Of a DNA stretch of 64,000 nucleotides, positions 25,807-36,258 are shown piece after piece. The position numbers and the translations under genes are program-made. The notes below the pieces were generated by a model. That model ran no database searches. It saw only the letters and a program-made list of their open reading frames with translations, and was not told the DNA's origin. Position 1 is the first letter of the stretch; each line of letters starts with the position of its first letter. Origin of the DNA: Ureaplasma urealyticum serovar 8 str. ATCC 27618 (lineage in GTDB: Bacteria > Bacillota_I > Bacilli_A > Mycoplasmatales > Mycoplasmoidaceae); contig NZ_AAYN02000002.1 of the NCBI RefSeq assembly GCF_000169535.1, positions 400,642 to 464,641 on the forward strand, given 5' to 3'.

Positions 25807-27199
25807 ATGAAAAAACGTACCAAAATAATTATTTCAATTTTAATAGCAGCTTCAGCTCTTAGCCTTATTATATTCCATTGATTGTTTATTATGCACCAAA
25901 GAAGAAAATTATAGCTTTTGAGTATGCTAAACAACATTGAGATGAAACCAAAAACACTTATCAATGAGATTTTGTTGAAAAACTATTGAAATATATTGAC
26001 CAACATATAACAAATTTAGTTGATTTTGAATTTGTTAAACAAAGTTATGGTAAACCATATTTTAAAAAATTAATTGATTATTATATGTTTGCTAATGCTA
26101 CTTATATCATTGATCAAAAACCTAAAATTTTTGCTAATGAAATGAGTACTAAAAAACTAATTAGTACAACTGATCATGAATTATATACACAACTAGGTTT
26201 TGAATTATTTAAAAAATACTATCATTGTGATACGAATGATTTAGTTTCAAAAAAAGCTTATGAACAATTAATAGCACAACCATTTGATGTATTTTATAAA
26301 CAATATAAAAAGTTTGTTTTTGATTATAATGATGCTAAAAAAAGGTTTAGTATATGATACTTATAATGATTGAAAATTTGATATTCATGCTAAACTACCA
26401 GGTATTGCTTTTGAAAATTCTAATCTAATTCCTAATTATTTAATAACTGATTTAAATCAAAAAACTAGTTTTGATGATTTAAAAATTTATTAATTTTATC
26501 AATTACTAAAAGTTTAAATAAGGACTCTAAAATTTCTAATAATGAAAAATTATTTTGAAAAGAAGATTATGAAATTATTAATGAATATTTAGATAAGCTA
26601 AATTTACAAAATACAACTATTTTAAACAATGCTCAATCATTACTAAATCAAAATATTAATACTTGAAAAAATAATTCGCAAAATTCAAAGCTTATTCAAT
26701 CAATATTTGATGCTAACGAATTAAAAAGCATTAAATATCCCTTATTCTTTTTACAGCCACAGCTTATTTACTCATATCGTTATTTTAAAAATATAAAAGA
26801 TGTTAACACTAATTTAATTATGCACTTATTATGAAAAAATAATGATGTACATAATTGATTTGATTTTAATTTAGCAAAAATATTTAACAAACAAAATCCT
26901 AATACTTTGAACAAGCTTATTTTAATAATGCATTTAAATTGAGTCAATACTTATATCTGCAAACTTTATTAAATATTTTAAAACAACAAAAAGATGTTAA
27001 TTTAGAACAAATTCAAAAATGTTTAAAAGAAATTAATGCTCAAATTGTAAATTTGGAATAAAATAAAGTAAAAATTTTAAATGATTTTGAAGAATTGTTA
27101 AAAAAACACCAAATTAATTTTGATGATAATTTAAATATTAACGAGTCTACTTTAATATATTATCTAAAAGCAAATAATCACAATCCATTTAGATTTTAG
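25807..27199 (+). pseudogene. Decayed membrane-anchored or secreted protein gene (several frameshifts)
   Basis: ATG 25807 starts a basic, hydrophobic N-terminus (KKRTKIIISILIAASALSL), then the frame breaks near 25873. It continues in another frame through EYAKQHWDETKNTYQWDFVE to about 26340, breaks in the A7 run near 26337, and continues as KKGLVYDTYNDWKFDIHAKL to a stop near 26492. Two more coding blocks follow (about 26490-26970 and 26920-27060), with another stop at ~27059 and a final block to ~27199. Read together they give a hydrophilic protein of about 450 residues that I do not recognise. Four or more lesions make sequencing error an unlikely explanation for all. Confidence 0.65.
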
Positions 27200-27297
27200 A
27201 TAATTTATAAAAGATTATATAAACATAAAGCTTCGGAAACAATTCGAAGAAGAGAACGAATATTTAAAGTTCATTAAAAAACGATCATGAACAAAAT

Positions 27298-27332
27298 AAA
27301 AATCACCTTAGCGAATGGTGATTTTTATTTTT
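27298..27332 (+). terminator. Terminator-like hairpin before the left small-peptide gene
   Basis: Stem AAAAATCACC / GGTGATTTTT with a 9-nt loop, followed by T-rich sequence. It resembles in sequence and placement the terminator at 42276 that precedes the prophage peptide gene. Confidence 0.7.
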
Positions 27333-27402
27333 TATATTTCAACTAATATTAGTATTAACTTGGTAATTCCCTTTAATTTGAAAGGGAATGAAAGTAAACC
27401 TT

Positions 27403-27474
27403 ATGAACAATGACAAATTAATCGCCTTACTAATTGCCTTAATTGAAATCCTAATCACAATAGTTAAAAATTAA
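27403..27474 (+). CDS. 23-residue hydrophobic peptide, type I toxin-like (left copy)
   Basis: ATG 27403 to TAA 27474. A short polar N-terminus (MNNDK) is followed by one hydrophobic helix rich in I, L and A with an internal Glu, and a VKN tail. A 9-bp hairpin (ATTCCCTTT 27366-27374 / AAAGGGAAT 27381-27389) stands just upstream and holds the best purine-rich ribosome site. An in-frame ATG at 27388 is an alternative start. A terminator follows at 27495. The organisation parallels the peptide gene at 42504, but the promoter is not clear here. A membrane-acting toxin or holin-like peptide is an inference from shape only. Confidence 0.5.
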   Translation: MNNDKLIALLIALIEILITIVKN

Positions 27475-27494
27475 CTTAATACTCTAACTAAACT

Positions 27495-27531
27495 AACCAC
27501 TAACTCGCTAACTACGGGTTAGTGGTTTTTT
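27495..27531 (+). terminator. Terminator of the left small-peptide gene
   Basis: 10-bp stem AACCACTAAC / GTTAGTGGTT, followed by a T run. Confidence 0.8.
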
Positions 27532-27637
27532 ATTATAGTATATCTGCGTCCAATGGGACAATAATATTATAACATATTAACATAAATAATATTTATTTTG
27601 TACCTTATACAATTAATACTATTTTAGTAGACGCTTC

Positions 27638-27712
27638 CACTTAAATTATACATAATTTTTATATATTTATATATAAAAAGTATTGACAAAGTGTAAAAAT
27701 ATATTATAATAT
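27638..27712 (+). repeat. Orphan copy of the prophage peptide promoter
   Basis: About 75 bp nearly identical to 42374-42449. It contains TTGACA (27683-27688), a 16-nt spacer and TATAAT (27705-27710). At 42.4 kb the same sequence drives the 22-residue peptide gene. Here it points into the 3' end of the minus-strand gene at 27704 and so would make antisense RNA. The stop codon of that gene overlaps the -10 box. The rest of 27532-27637 is AT-rich with no visible gene. Confidence 0.8.
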
Positions 27713-28310
27713 TATTTTAGTATAAATTTCAATATTACTATCACTTTTATAATTATTTATATAAAAACTATAGTTACCTTTAATATTGGGATCAGTTATT
27801 GAATCGTTATAAGTTTTAAATTTAATTTTTTCATCCACAAATTCAATTTCAGAAATGTAATATTTTCTTTCTCTTAATAATTCTTTTGTAAATTTAAACG
27901 TAATATAAATTTCGTTTTTTGTTTTTTTAGTAATTTTACCAAAATTAAAATCTTCAAAAATATGATTACCATTGTCATCATAACACAATATTTTTAATCT
28001 TACGTTTTGATTAAAATTTTTGATTTTAGTAGTAAATAAGTTAATGTCAATACTTTTTTCTGAATTAGGCAAATGCGTAATATAATTAAAACTTATATTT
28101 TTGATCCAACATTCAATTTGGTTTTTAAGTACAGAAGGATCGAAAACAATTGCATGATTAGTTAATCTTTTTTGGAAATTTGAACCTTGTTCATTTTTAA
28201 TTGCAATATTGCTAATAATAATATTGGAAATTGTTGGAATTGAATTAATTTGATCAAGTTTTTGATTATCTAAATCTTTTTGATTAACAATAAGATCAAT
28301 AAATGGCAAG

Positions 28311-28331
28311 TAATCGTGATTATTGAACCTT
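28311..28331. repeat. Candidate attL
   Basis: TAATCGTGATTATTG, then A, then ACCTT. It matches 48776-48796 at 20 of 21 positions (A/G difference). The core is a small inverted repeat (TAATC-GT-GATTA), as expected for a tyrosine recombinase crossover site. Confidence 0.6.
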
Positions 28332-28375
28332 GGCTTATGTTGTTTGGTTTCTAGCAATTTGGAAACGACAAGAAT

Positions 28376-28405
28376 ATTATAACAACATTTTTTTATTGTT
28401 GTCAA
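28376..28405 (-). promoter_or_regulatory. Outward-facing prophage promoter with duplicated upstream element
   Basis: On the minus strand: TTGACA (28400-28405), an 18-nt spacer and TATAAT (28376-28381), pointing out of the prophage into 27704-28370. The segment ATAAATTGACAA occurs twice with a 14-bp period (28400-28425), so the -35 is duplicated; this could be an operator or a second promoter. Confidence 0.65.
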
Positions 28406-28425
28406 TTTATTTTTGTCAATTTATC

Positions 28426-28804
28426 TCACGCGTAATAAATTAAAATATAAACAAAATAAAAAACAAAAATATAATATATAATCGTATATATATTCATTAA
28501 CATTCATATATATACTTCTTATACATCATATTTATTATTTTTCATCTTATTTATATTTATTATATTTTTTTAAGAGACTACGATATCGTATATATTCTCT
28601 TAAAGTCTCTTAAAAAAATGATATTAGTTATCATAAGAAAGTATCTTCATATACTTCTATTTCGTATTATCGCTTTTGCGATAATCCTCAATATGCGTAT
28701 ATTACGCTACTTCCTTACGATAACGTTTTAGATTGTACTATTGATTGATAAACTAAACGATGATCTAATTTAAATTTTATGTGCGATGTGGTTATAATTT
28801 TTGT
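28426..28804. other. Non-coding, hairpin-rich prophage control region
   Basis: No gene is visible. Five inverted repeats lie in about 150 bp: AAGAGACT / AGTCTCTT (28572-28611) enclosing ACGATATCGT; ATGATA / TATCAT (28618-28634); AAGTAT / ATACTT (28639-28656); ATTATCGC / GCGATAAT (28666-28685); and GCGTA / TACGC near 28697. The hairpins lack long T runs, so they are not simple terminators. Confidence 0.6.
28770..28798 (+). promoter_or_regulatory. Promoter of the prophage structural arm
   Basis: TTAAAT (28770-28775), a 17-nt spacer and TATAAT (28793-28798). The expected start of transcription coincides with the tandem ATG at 28805, and no Shine-Dalgarno is present, so the first mRNA may be leaderless. 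Confidence 0.5.
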
Positions 28805-29248
28805 ATGATGAAAAGAAACGAACTAAAACAATTACAAGAACTGCAGTTAAAAATCAATGACTTTTACACTTTGGTTATGACTACTAAAAACCTAGATTTA
28901 TGTAATTTGAGTGCTTTGCTTGAATTCTTAGACATAAATTGGGGCGTGTGAGTTAATTTAAGTACGCAAAGAGACGAGTTTAACAAAAAAAGGTATGAAT
29001 ACATTACCAAAGCCAATTATGGCCTTAGAATGGCTTTAAATGAGTTGTTGGGTAGAAACGCTTCATACGATAAAGAGCTAAATAACCAAGGATTGCGTAA
29101 ATTTAGAACGCAAGAATATTTTAAACGTCTAGATTTTGAGTTAGCAAATGAGCAAAAAAGTACAGATATTGAAGATACAACAATAACGTTTGAAAAAGTT
29201 GATGATAATAACAAATTAACCATTAAAAAACTTATAAATGTGTTATAA
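28805..29248 (+). CDS. Prophage protein of unknown function, first gene of the late arm
   Basis: 147 residues, starting at the tandem ATG 28805/28808. The N-terminal 25 residues are amphipathic and coiled-coil-like (KRNELKQLQELQLKINDF), followed by mixed charged sequence. There is no membrane segment or recognised motif. It lies where phages often place the small terminase subunit, but I see no helix-turn-helix to support that. Both TGG and TGA encode Trp side by side in WGVW. Confidence 0.55.
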
Positions 29249-29570
29249 TATTTATGACTAGAAAAAACGAACAAAGAGCAACGTTTTTTAGATATATTTA
29301 GATATCCTTTTAAAGCACCTGAATATTGCCGCTTACAAAAATAAGTCGTATGATAATAGCTACAAAGTTAGCTTTAAGAGCACGTTTGTCAAGTATCTGA
29401 GTGTGAAAATTATTTATTAGTCTTATCTCTTTGGTGATAAAAAGCACGAGACATAACCAAAAGTAGGCCACATTATATTTTTAAAAGTTTTTACGTGGTA
29501 AGTGGTTATTATGAAAGCTACTTAAACAACGAAATAATTAAAACTTTATTTTAATAAAAGGTTAGACTAA
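29249..29570 (+). pseudogene. Degenerate gene remnant upstream of terminase
   Basis: No intact frame. In frame with the stop of the previous gene it reads LEKTNKEQRFLDIFRYPFKA to a TAA near 29342. A shift of frame then gives NKSYDNSYKVSFKSTFVKYL to a TAG near 29420, and further fragments follow (SYLFGDKKHE; VVSGYYESYLNNEIIKTLF). Codon composition looks protein-like throughout. It may be a decayed small terminase subunit, judged only by position. Confidence 0.45.
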
Positions 29571-29584
29571 TCGTTTTTAGTTTA

Positions 29585-31048
29585 ATGCTTTTTGATATCG
29601 TTATGAGAATAAAACTAGATTTTATAGAATGTTTTGGTTTCTATAGTGATTTAGTTGAGTTTGTAGCCAAAAAGTTGCCAATACCATTTAATGAAATTAA
29701 TTTATTAGGTGGACGAAGTAGTGGTAAGACTTTTGCGACATTAGATTTTTTATCATCACTTGTTGCGATTAAACAGCAAAACGCAATATATGTTTTTCGT
29801 CAGAATATATCTGATGCGAAAAAAATTTTTAGCGACTATTTAAATTTTTTAGAGCAAAAGCAATTATTAAAATTTGCTAAGATTAACCATTCAGAACGTA
29901 CTGTTATTATTAATGGTTGAACTGTAATGTTTGAAGCGTTAAATGAGACACGTAATAACATTAACAAAGGTGCTAAGGTTGGGTTTCGTTTGTGAACGCA
30001 AGCACGTTATGTTTTTGCGTTTTTTGAAGAAGCGTCACAATTAGATTTTAATTTAGTTAAAAACTCACAGCAATCACTTAGAGGTACCAAAGATACGCAG
30101 GTCGTATCTATTTTTGCATCTAATCCTTGAACAAGTGAACACTGATATATTGAAAACTTTAATAATCATTTAGCAGAAAACGAATTCTCAATCCAACAAA
30201 AGCCATATTATGAATATAGCGTTGTAGATAAAAAATTATTTTTAAGAAGTACATATCGTGCGAATAAATTTACATCACAACAAGAAATTGAGCAGTTTGA
30301 ATGATGAAAAGATATTGATTATTCTAAATATCGTGTAATTAGTTTGGGATTAAGTGGGAGTGTTGAAGGTGCTATTTATGCACGAAGTTTAAGCGTAATG
30401 CATGAACCATATGGCGAATATGATAATTATGCAATGCAGTTTTTTGGTGGTATGGACTGGGGAGATGGAACAAGTAGTTCATCATCAGATACTGCGTGCT
30501 TATTTGGTTCAATTTCAAAAGAAAATGGAATTGAGATTTTAGATGAAATGGTTTATAACAACAATGTTAATCCACTAACAAGCGAGCAACAAATTGAGTT
30601 AGTTGTGCGTTGGTTTATTAAAAAACAACAAGAAGTAAACGTTAAGATTGTAATTTATATTGATAATGCTCATTTGCGTTATTTTTATGAAACATTTAAC
30701 GCTACATTTAAACGCATTGCGTTTCAATATAATATGTATGGTTCTGAACTTGTTTTTGCACCTGCTATTAAACACGCTATTTGAGACCGTGTTGTTTTAG
30801 TTAATTACATGCTTGCAAGTGGTAAATTGCGATTTAGTAAAAATGCGTGTCCAAAACTATATAAGGACTTAAAAAATTGCTACGTTGTTTTACCAAAAAC
30901 CATTAAAGAAGATACTAAAAAAGAGCGTAGTCATGAGCATACGCATACGATTAATGCGTTGGAGTATTTAATGTGTGCGTTTCATTTATATTTTTATGCA
31001 CAAGCACCTGCAATTAATGAAAAAGGAGCTATAAGATATGGCACTTAA
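29585..31048 (+). CDS. terL: Phage terminase, large subunit
   Basis: 487 residues. Walker A is GGRSSGKTFATLDF (residues ~42-55), and a Walker B-like region is FAFFEEASQLD (~150). The C-terminal RNase H-like nuclease begins with FGGMDWGDGTSSSSSDTACL, carrying the first metal-binding Asp, and KIVIYIDNAHLR fits the second acidic strand. It cuts and pumps phage DNA into proheads. I chose ATG 29585; an in-frame ATG at 29603 is possible, and neither has a strong ribosome site. The stop overlaps the next gene by 11 nt. Confidence 0.88.
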
Positions 31049-32402
31049 AACTAATACAATTATTAAAAGTAAATGAAATCCATCTAATTTTGATATTAAC
31101 ATTGACATTAAAGAAATGATTGCACGAACTGCACAAGAAAGTACTGTTAATGATGTTATCTTAAAAACAAAAGATAATGTACCTTTGGAGTGGATGGAAT
31201 TTATTGATAATATTAATGAAAACAACGAAATACTAAAACTAATTAAAGGTGATTGTCGTATTAAATCATTGTATGGTATTAACTATGTTGGTTTTGAAAT
31301 ATATAACAATGATATTTTAATTTTTAATGCAGATATTAATAACGCTATGAACAAATCCATTAGGATTAATCAACAACAAGAGTATAGCAGTACTATTTAT
31401 CGTAAAATTGCGTTAATGAAAGATAGTGAATATTTAAGTTTAAAAGAACTACACACACCATACGAAATTAAACGATTAATCTATAACTCAACTGGTGTAT
31501 ATAAAATTATTTTTAATGAATTTGAAGTTTCTACACCAATGTATTTTAAAGATATTTTTAAAAACAAAAACGTCGTACACAACTACGGCGTATTGTGCAC
31601 AAAAGAGTTTTTAAATCGTTCATTTATTGACTTTGAAAATAAAATTAATGAGAAATTACCAGATTGATATCCAGTTAATGATTTAATCAATGATACTAAT
31701 GCTTTATTAAACTTTATTAAAAAAGAACGTGAATTAAACAAAACACGAATCGTTGGATCAATTATTAATCACAATGACGCACAAACTTATCGTAATCAAT
31801 GAATTGATGAAATACAGTACATGAGTTCAGATCTGATATTAAACACAAACACACCAGATAAAAACGCATTTGAAATTATGCAATCTACTTTTAACGAAAG
31901 TATTCACTTACAAGCCATTACTGAAAAATTAAATTTAATCTTTAAAGGTTGTGGTTATGTATGAAATATGGGCGATAGTTTAAGCTATCAAAATAGCGAA
32001 ACAGCAACTAATTTAAATAAAGCAACTTTTGAAACGACAAAAATGAAAGTAGAACTATACACCAATGATTGAATAGATTTTTTTAAAAATATTGCGATTG
32101 CATGATTTAAAACAAAACGTTATGGTAACAAGCGTTTAAGCTCAATTGAACAAAAACAAGTTAATAAACTAATACGTCAAGAGTTTGATCAATATGTTGA
32201 ATTTAAAATTATTAGTAATTTAATTAAAGATTACAACGATAATATGGAAAAAGTGATCAGCTTATATGGTGCTAATTTAATGCCACTTAATTTAGCTGTA
32301 CAAAAATTATATCCAGAACTTACACCTACCGAACAAGATGAACTAGTAAAAGAATTAGAACATAAACAAAAACTAGAAAATGGAGAGTTTGAAAATGAGT
32401 AA
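31038..32402 (+). CDS. Putative portal protein
   Basis: 454 residues. ATG 31038 lies inside the end of terL, with AAAAGGAG 11 nt upstream. No membrane segment. The gene directly follows terminase, as portals usually do. The region [20 protein letters not shown] resembles the helical stretch near the end of SPP1-type portals (TAT..., then T/K-rich helix). It ends in an acidic tail ([11 protein letters not shown]). The call rests on position, length and that weak similarity. Several TGA codons encode Trp. Confidence 0.6.
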
Positions 32403-35400
32403 TATTTATTTAGATGAACTTGAAGGTTATAGTCAAAAAAATATTGAAGACAGCATTGATAGTTTAATTGAACCAAACCAAAAACCAATTCATTTATGCC
32501 CATTTAGAATACTAAAAGGTTTTATTAAAATTACAAACACTGGTGAACAATCATTATTAGTAAATGACAAAGATTTTAGCACTGTTTGAAATATTAAAGC
32601 AAGTAATGAGCCAATTATTGCGTATTGAGATAAATCATTTACGTATAACTTTAAAGGTAGTTTAAATTACATTAGTAAAGATTACGCACGTATTGATCCA
32701 AGTAATACAACGCTAAAAAACAACTTTAAACCTTATTATTTTCAAGCATGAGTACAAAATTATTCCCAAGCAAATAATGTATCTACAATTGTTTTTAATG
32801 ATAAAGAACATACAGTTATTAAAACAATTACAACAGTTACTTTAATTGTTAAATATCCAAGTGTTTATGAAGATGAAATATACCAAAATGAACAAGGTAA
32901 TTTAGTTAGTCATAAAGCAAAGTTTAAACAATGAACGACTGATATGCTAAAAGAGTATTTATTTATTATTCCAGATGAACATGCACAAGCTAATCAATGA
33001 TTAATGGTTAATGAAGTCATTCCTTTTTATTCAACAACATCAAAACGTTATGAAGGAGCACAAATTACACTAACAAACGTTAACGATTTACTAACATCAT
33101 CTGGTAATGACATTTTAGCAACAATTCAACCATGCCAACCTGGAGATGGTTATTTATGACCAGTAATTCAAAATGGTAAATTAACATATGATGAACGTAA
33201 AGAAAAACCGTTAGGAGTTAAAAGTATTCAATTATTAACTAATGGTCCATATGCACTAAATAGTATGTTAATAACAGGACGAACTTATAATAATGACACA
33301 CGAGAGTTAAGTGCTAATAAGCGATTATTACTATATAAAGCTAAAATACCAGTCGCATCTAAATTCTTTAATGTATCAGCACCAACAAGTAATTATGTAT
33401 ATTTATACAATGCGTTTTTTGAAATTGAAAAGATTTATAAAGACCAGTATGAAAAACAAAAAGATTTTACATTTGACCATAACGCTAATATTAAATTAAA
33501 TGGTGGATTATTATTAAATCATAAATGAGACGCAAGCAATAACGCACTAAGTTATGAAGACAATCGTTATCCATTTAAATTATGAGATGAAGGTTTTAAA
33601 ATACATGCGAGCTTTTTTAACTTTAAATTAGGTGGAACAGGAGCACAAAAGGGCGGATCATTAACTGAAAATGCAGAACAAAATAATCCATTAGCTGATG
33701 CTGTTGTAACTGGTCAAGTTGCTGGTGAAGTTGTGGGTACAGCGTTTGAAAGTGTTGGACGTGTTGTTTCACAAGCACTTAATTTAAATAATTTAGGTTT
33801 ATGATCTTTTAATATGGGATTTGCTAAAACCAAAGCTGAACAAATAAAAGAAGCAACTAAAATTGGATTAAATAATATTACAATGCCACCTGGTACTAAT
33901 TTGCATACGTTTTTAAATCACAATGCGTTTATGTATGATTTGATTAAGTATTTACCATATTCATACAAGGAAACAATACGTCAAAATCTTGGCGAATTAA
34001 TAGATAATACACCACTTAGTTTAGGTAAAATTAGACGTGGTATTGTAGATATTTTATATCCTGGTTGAACCAAAGTTGAAGACGCAACAGGTTATAACAT
34101 GTCAAACATTTGATTAAATACACGTGGTTTTAATTTTATTGCACCATGTTTACCACTTGAATTAGAAGTATCAAACAAACTAAAAGCGGATTTAATTAAT
34201 TTAGATATTTTCACTAACAAACCAGCTAAAACATTTAGTCCACTTGGCATACCAGCCATTGCTTGTTGTTATCATTTTGATATAACTGATAGATTTGCTA
34301 AATTTGTAGATGATGAGCTAAAAGTATTTGATACTGAACTAATTGGACAAACAACATATCGTGATGGTACGTATATAAGAAAAGATAAAAAACCTTTATA
34401 TTGAGATAGTTTCTGTGAAGCATTACCACCAAACACACCGCTTAGTTATGAACCAGCTGTTATTAATATAGCGTCTGGTAAACGTGAAGATGTTAATCGT
34501 GTTAAATATCCTTATGTAATTGATACGATTGATATTAAAGGCTTGGGTAAGTGTGATATTAAACTAACAGCTTTTAGTGGCTTTTATTCACCAGATGCAC
34601 GTTTAAAAGATGAATTTAAAAATGTGTATGAAGCGATTTTTGAAAGCAATGGAAAATATACTGATGATATGAGTCAATGAAGCAACTATATTAATTTTTC
34701 AACGCTTGATGAGATTAATTCAGTTGGAACTAAACTAAGTTATCCAAAGCCACCAGTTGAAACTGATTTTTTAAAAAATACTAAAACAAATAGTGATGAT
34801 GGAGTTAATGCAAGTTTACAAACAATTAATGAGACATTATATAAAGTGGGCGATAATTCATTATTAAGTGCTACGCAATATAGAAAACCACGCTTTTATT
34901 TTTATGAACCAGACAGCTCTAAATTAGCAAATCTATTTGGCTATGGTTCATATACTAATAAACTAAATTATTTATTTGGTGGAAGTAATTTAAGTGATGT
35001 AATTGTTGCTAATAAAGTTATTGCTTATAGTTTTGTGTTTAAATGAGATTTTAATTATCGTGAATGGTTAAATTTAGGTTCAGTTAATAAAACAAAACGG
35101 AATTTAAAACTAACTTTTGAGATTGAAGATAATTTTATTTCAAAAGGTTGAACAAATCAGTTTAACGTTGATAATAGTTTTCAATCAGCTAATAATTTTG
35201 TTGGTTTTGAACTAACAAAATATAATAAATTAAAATATGGTGGTAATTATGCAGTAGATTTAAACACACCAAATAAAAAATCAACGATTAGTACATTTAG
35301 TATTAAAACTGATGTTTATGATTTACTAATTTCAAAACCAAATAATAGTTCAATACGTATTAATTTAGGTGAAGTTGATGATAAATTAGAATTTAATCTT

Positions 35401-35877
35401 GTAGCTATTAATCAAGAATTTAGTGTTAATTCTGTTGTTGATAATAAAGAGAATATATCTGTTAGTGTTAAACCAAATGAAAACAAATATATTATCTTAA
35501 CTAAAATCAATGAAAACACATTTAAAATTGAATTAAAAGATTATGAAAGTACAACAAAAGATATTGTTTATAGTATCGAGCCAACTAATCGTGTTAATTA
35601 TCGTTTAGTTTCAAATTATTTACCAACTTATAAAATTGAAAAACCATTTGATTTAAGCGATGCTAATAACGCAAATATTTATATTGATGATAGGGGCAAT
35701 GAAAAACAAATACAAAGCGAAAGTGGAGTTATAGATGAATTTAAAGGTGGTAATAATGAACGACGTTTATTTAAAACTGCACCATTTGATTTAAGCGATG
35801 CTATTAAAGAATTAGAGACAAATAACTGTATTAAATCAAAAACCATTAAATTAAAAACAATTGAATTAGTGGAGTAA
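32395..35877 (+). CDS. Large prophage virion protein of unknown function (1160 residues)
   Basis: The largest prophage gene, starting at ATG 32395 (GGAGAG 8 nt upstream) and overlapping the portal gene by 8 nt. Residues ~1-380 are beta-rich. Residues ~415-470 form a small, Gly- and Ala-rich helical segment (DAVVTGQVAGEVVGTAFESV), which could insert in membranes. The C-terminal third is again beta-rich, with two PFDLSDA repeats near the end. I do not recognise the family. Size and place, between portal and capsid genes, suggest a tail, knob or minor head protein. Confidence 0.6.
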
Positions 35878-35887
35878 AATATATAGT

Positions 35888-36256
35888 ATGAACAAAATAA
35901 TTAAATTTCACAATGAACGTATTAAGTGATTATGAATTCTAACTGCTATATTAGCAATTTCATTTTTTGCTATTTGCTTTGATAATGTTAAGTGAATTTA
36001 TACAGATGATAAAGGTAAATGAGAATTATTAACTAGTAATTTAGAAAAAATAATTCGTCTATATTCTTATAATTTAATAAAAGACCCAACAGTTAATGGA
36101 GTATTTTATACAACTCAAATCTTTTCACGAGCCATTATCGGTGTAGCGTTTGGTTTAGGATTTGTAGGAACTATGCTAATTGATTATTTCATAATCTCAA
36201 AAGTTGCGTATATTGTGAAACAAAAAATAAAACAATCTAAGAAAGTAGGTATGTAA
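35888..36256 (+). CDS. Small prophage membrane protein (two helices)
   Basis: 122 residues. The first membrane helix is WLWILTAILAISFFAICF (residues ~14-31), then a hydrophilic loop of about 55 residues, then a Gly-rich helix (AIIGVAFGLGFVGTML). The tail is basic. It starts 10 bp after the large virion gene. A related N-terminus (basic, then WLWILT) occurs in the protein at 40874, so the two may be paralogues. Function unknown. Confidence 0.6.
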
Positions 36257-36258
36257 AT

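Larger units (their letters stand above)
27704..28405 (-). pseudogene. Start-less surface-protein-like fragment at the prophage left end
   Basis: An open frame of up to 233 codons with no in-frame ATG or GTG that I can see. The first codon of the open frame (TTG 28405) is itself part of a -35 box (see 28376-28405), and the next TTG (28357) has no Shine-Dalgarno. Residues ~125-205 look like a beta-rich module: NVRLKILCYDDNG, then NEIYITFKFTKELL and KYYISEIEFVDEKIKF, similar in rhythm to the MBA cassette module (KLTLTKDSE..., EGTYKVTKLTLNGNEVSL). I read it as the 3' part of a surface-protein gene cut by prophage insertion at 28311-28331. Function and expression are unknown. Confidence 0.5.

Noticed and set aside
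27220..27245. CTTCG/CGAAG hairpin as a prophage attachment site
   Set aside because: No second copy was found near the integrase, whereas 28311/48776 has a clear one.
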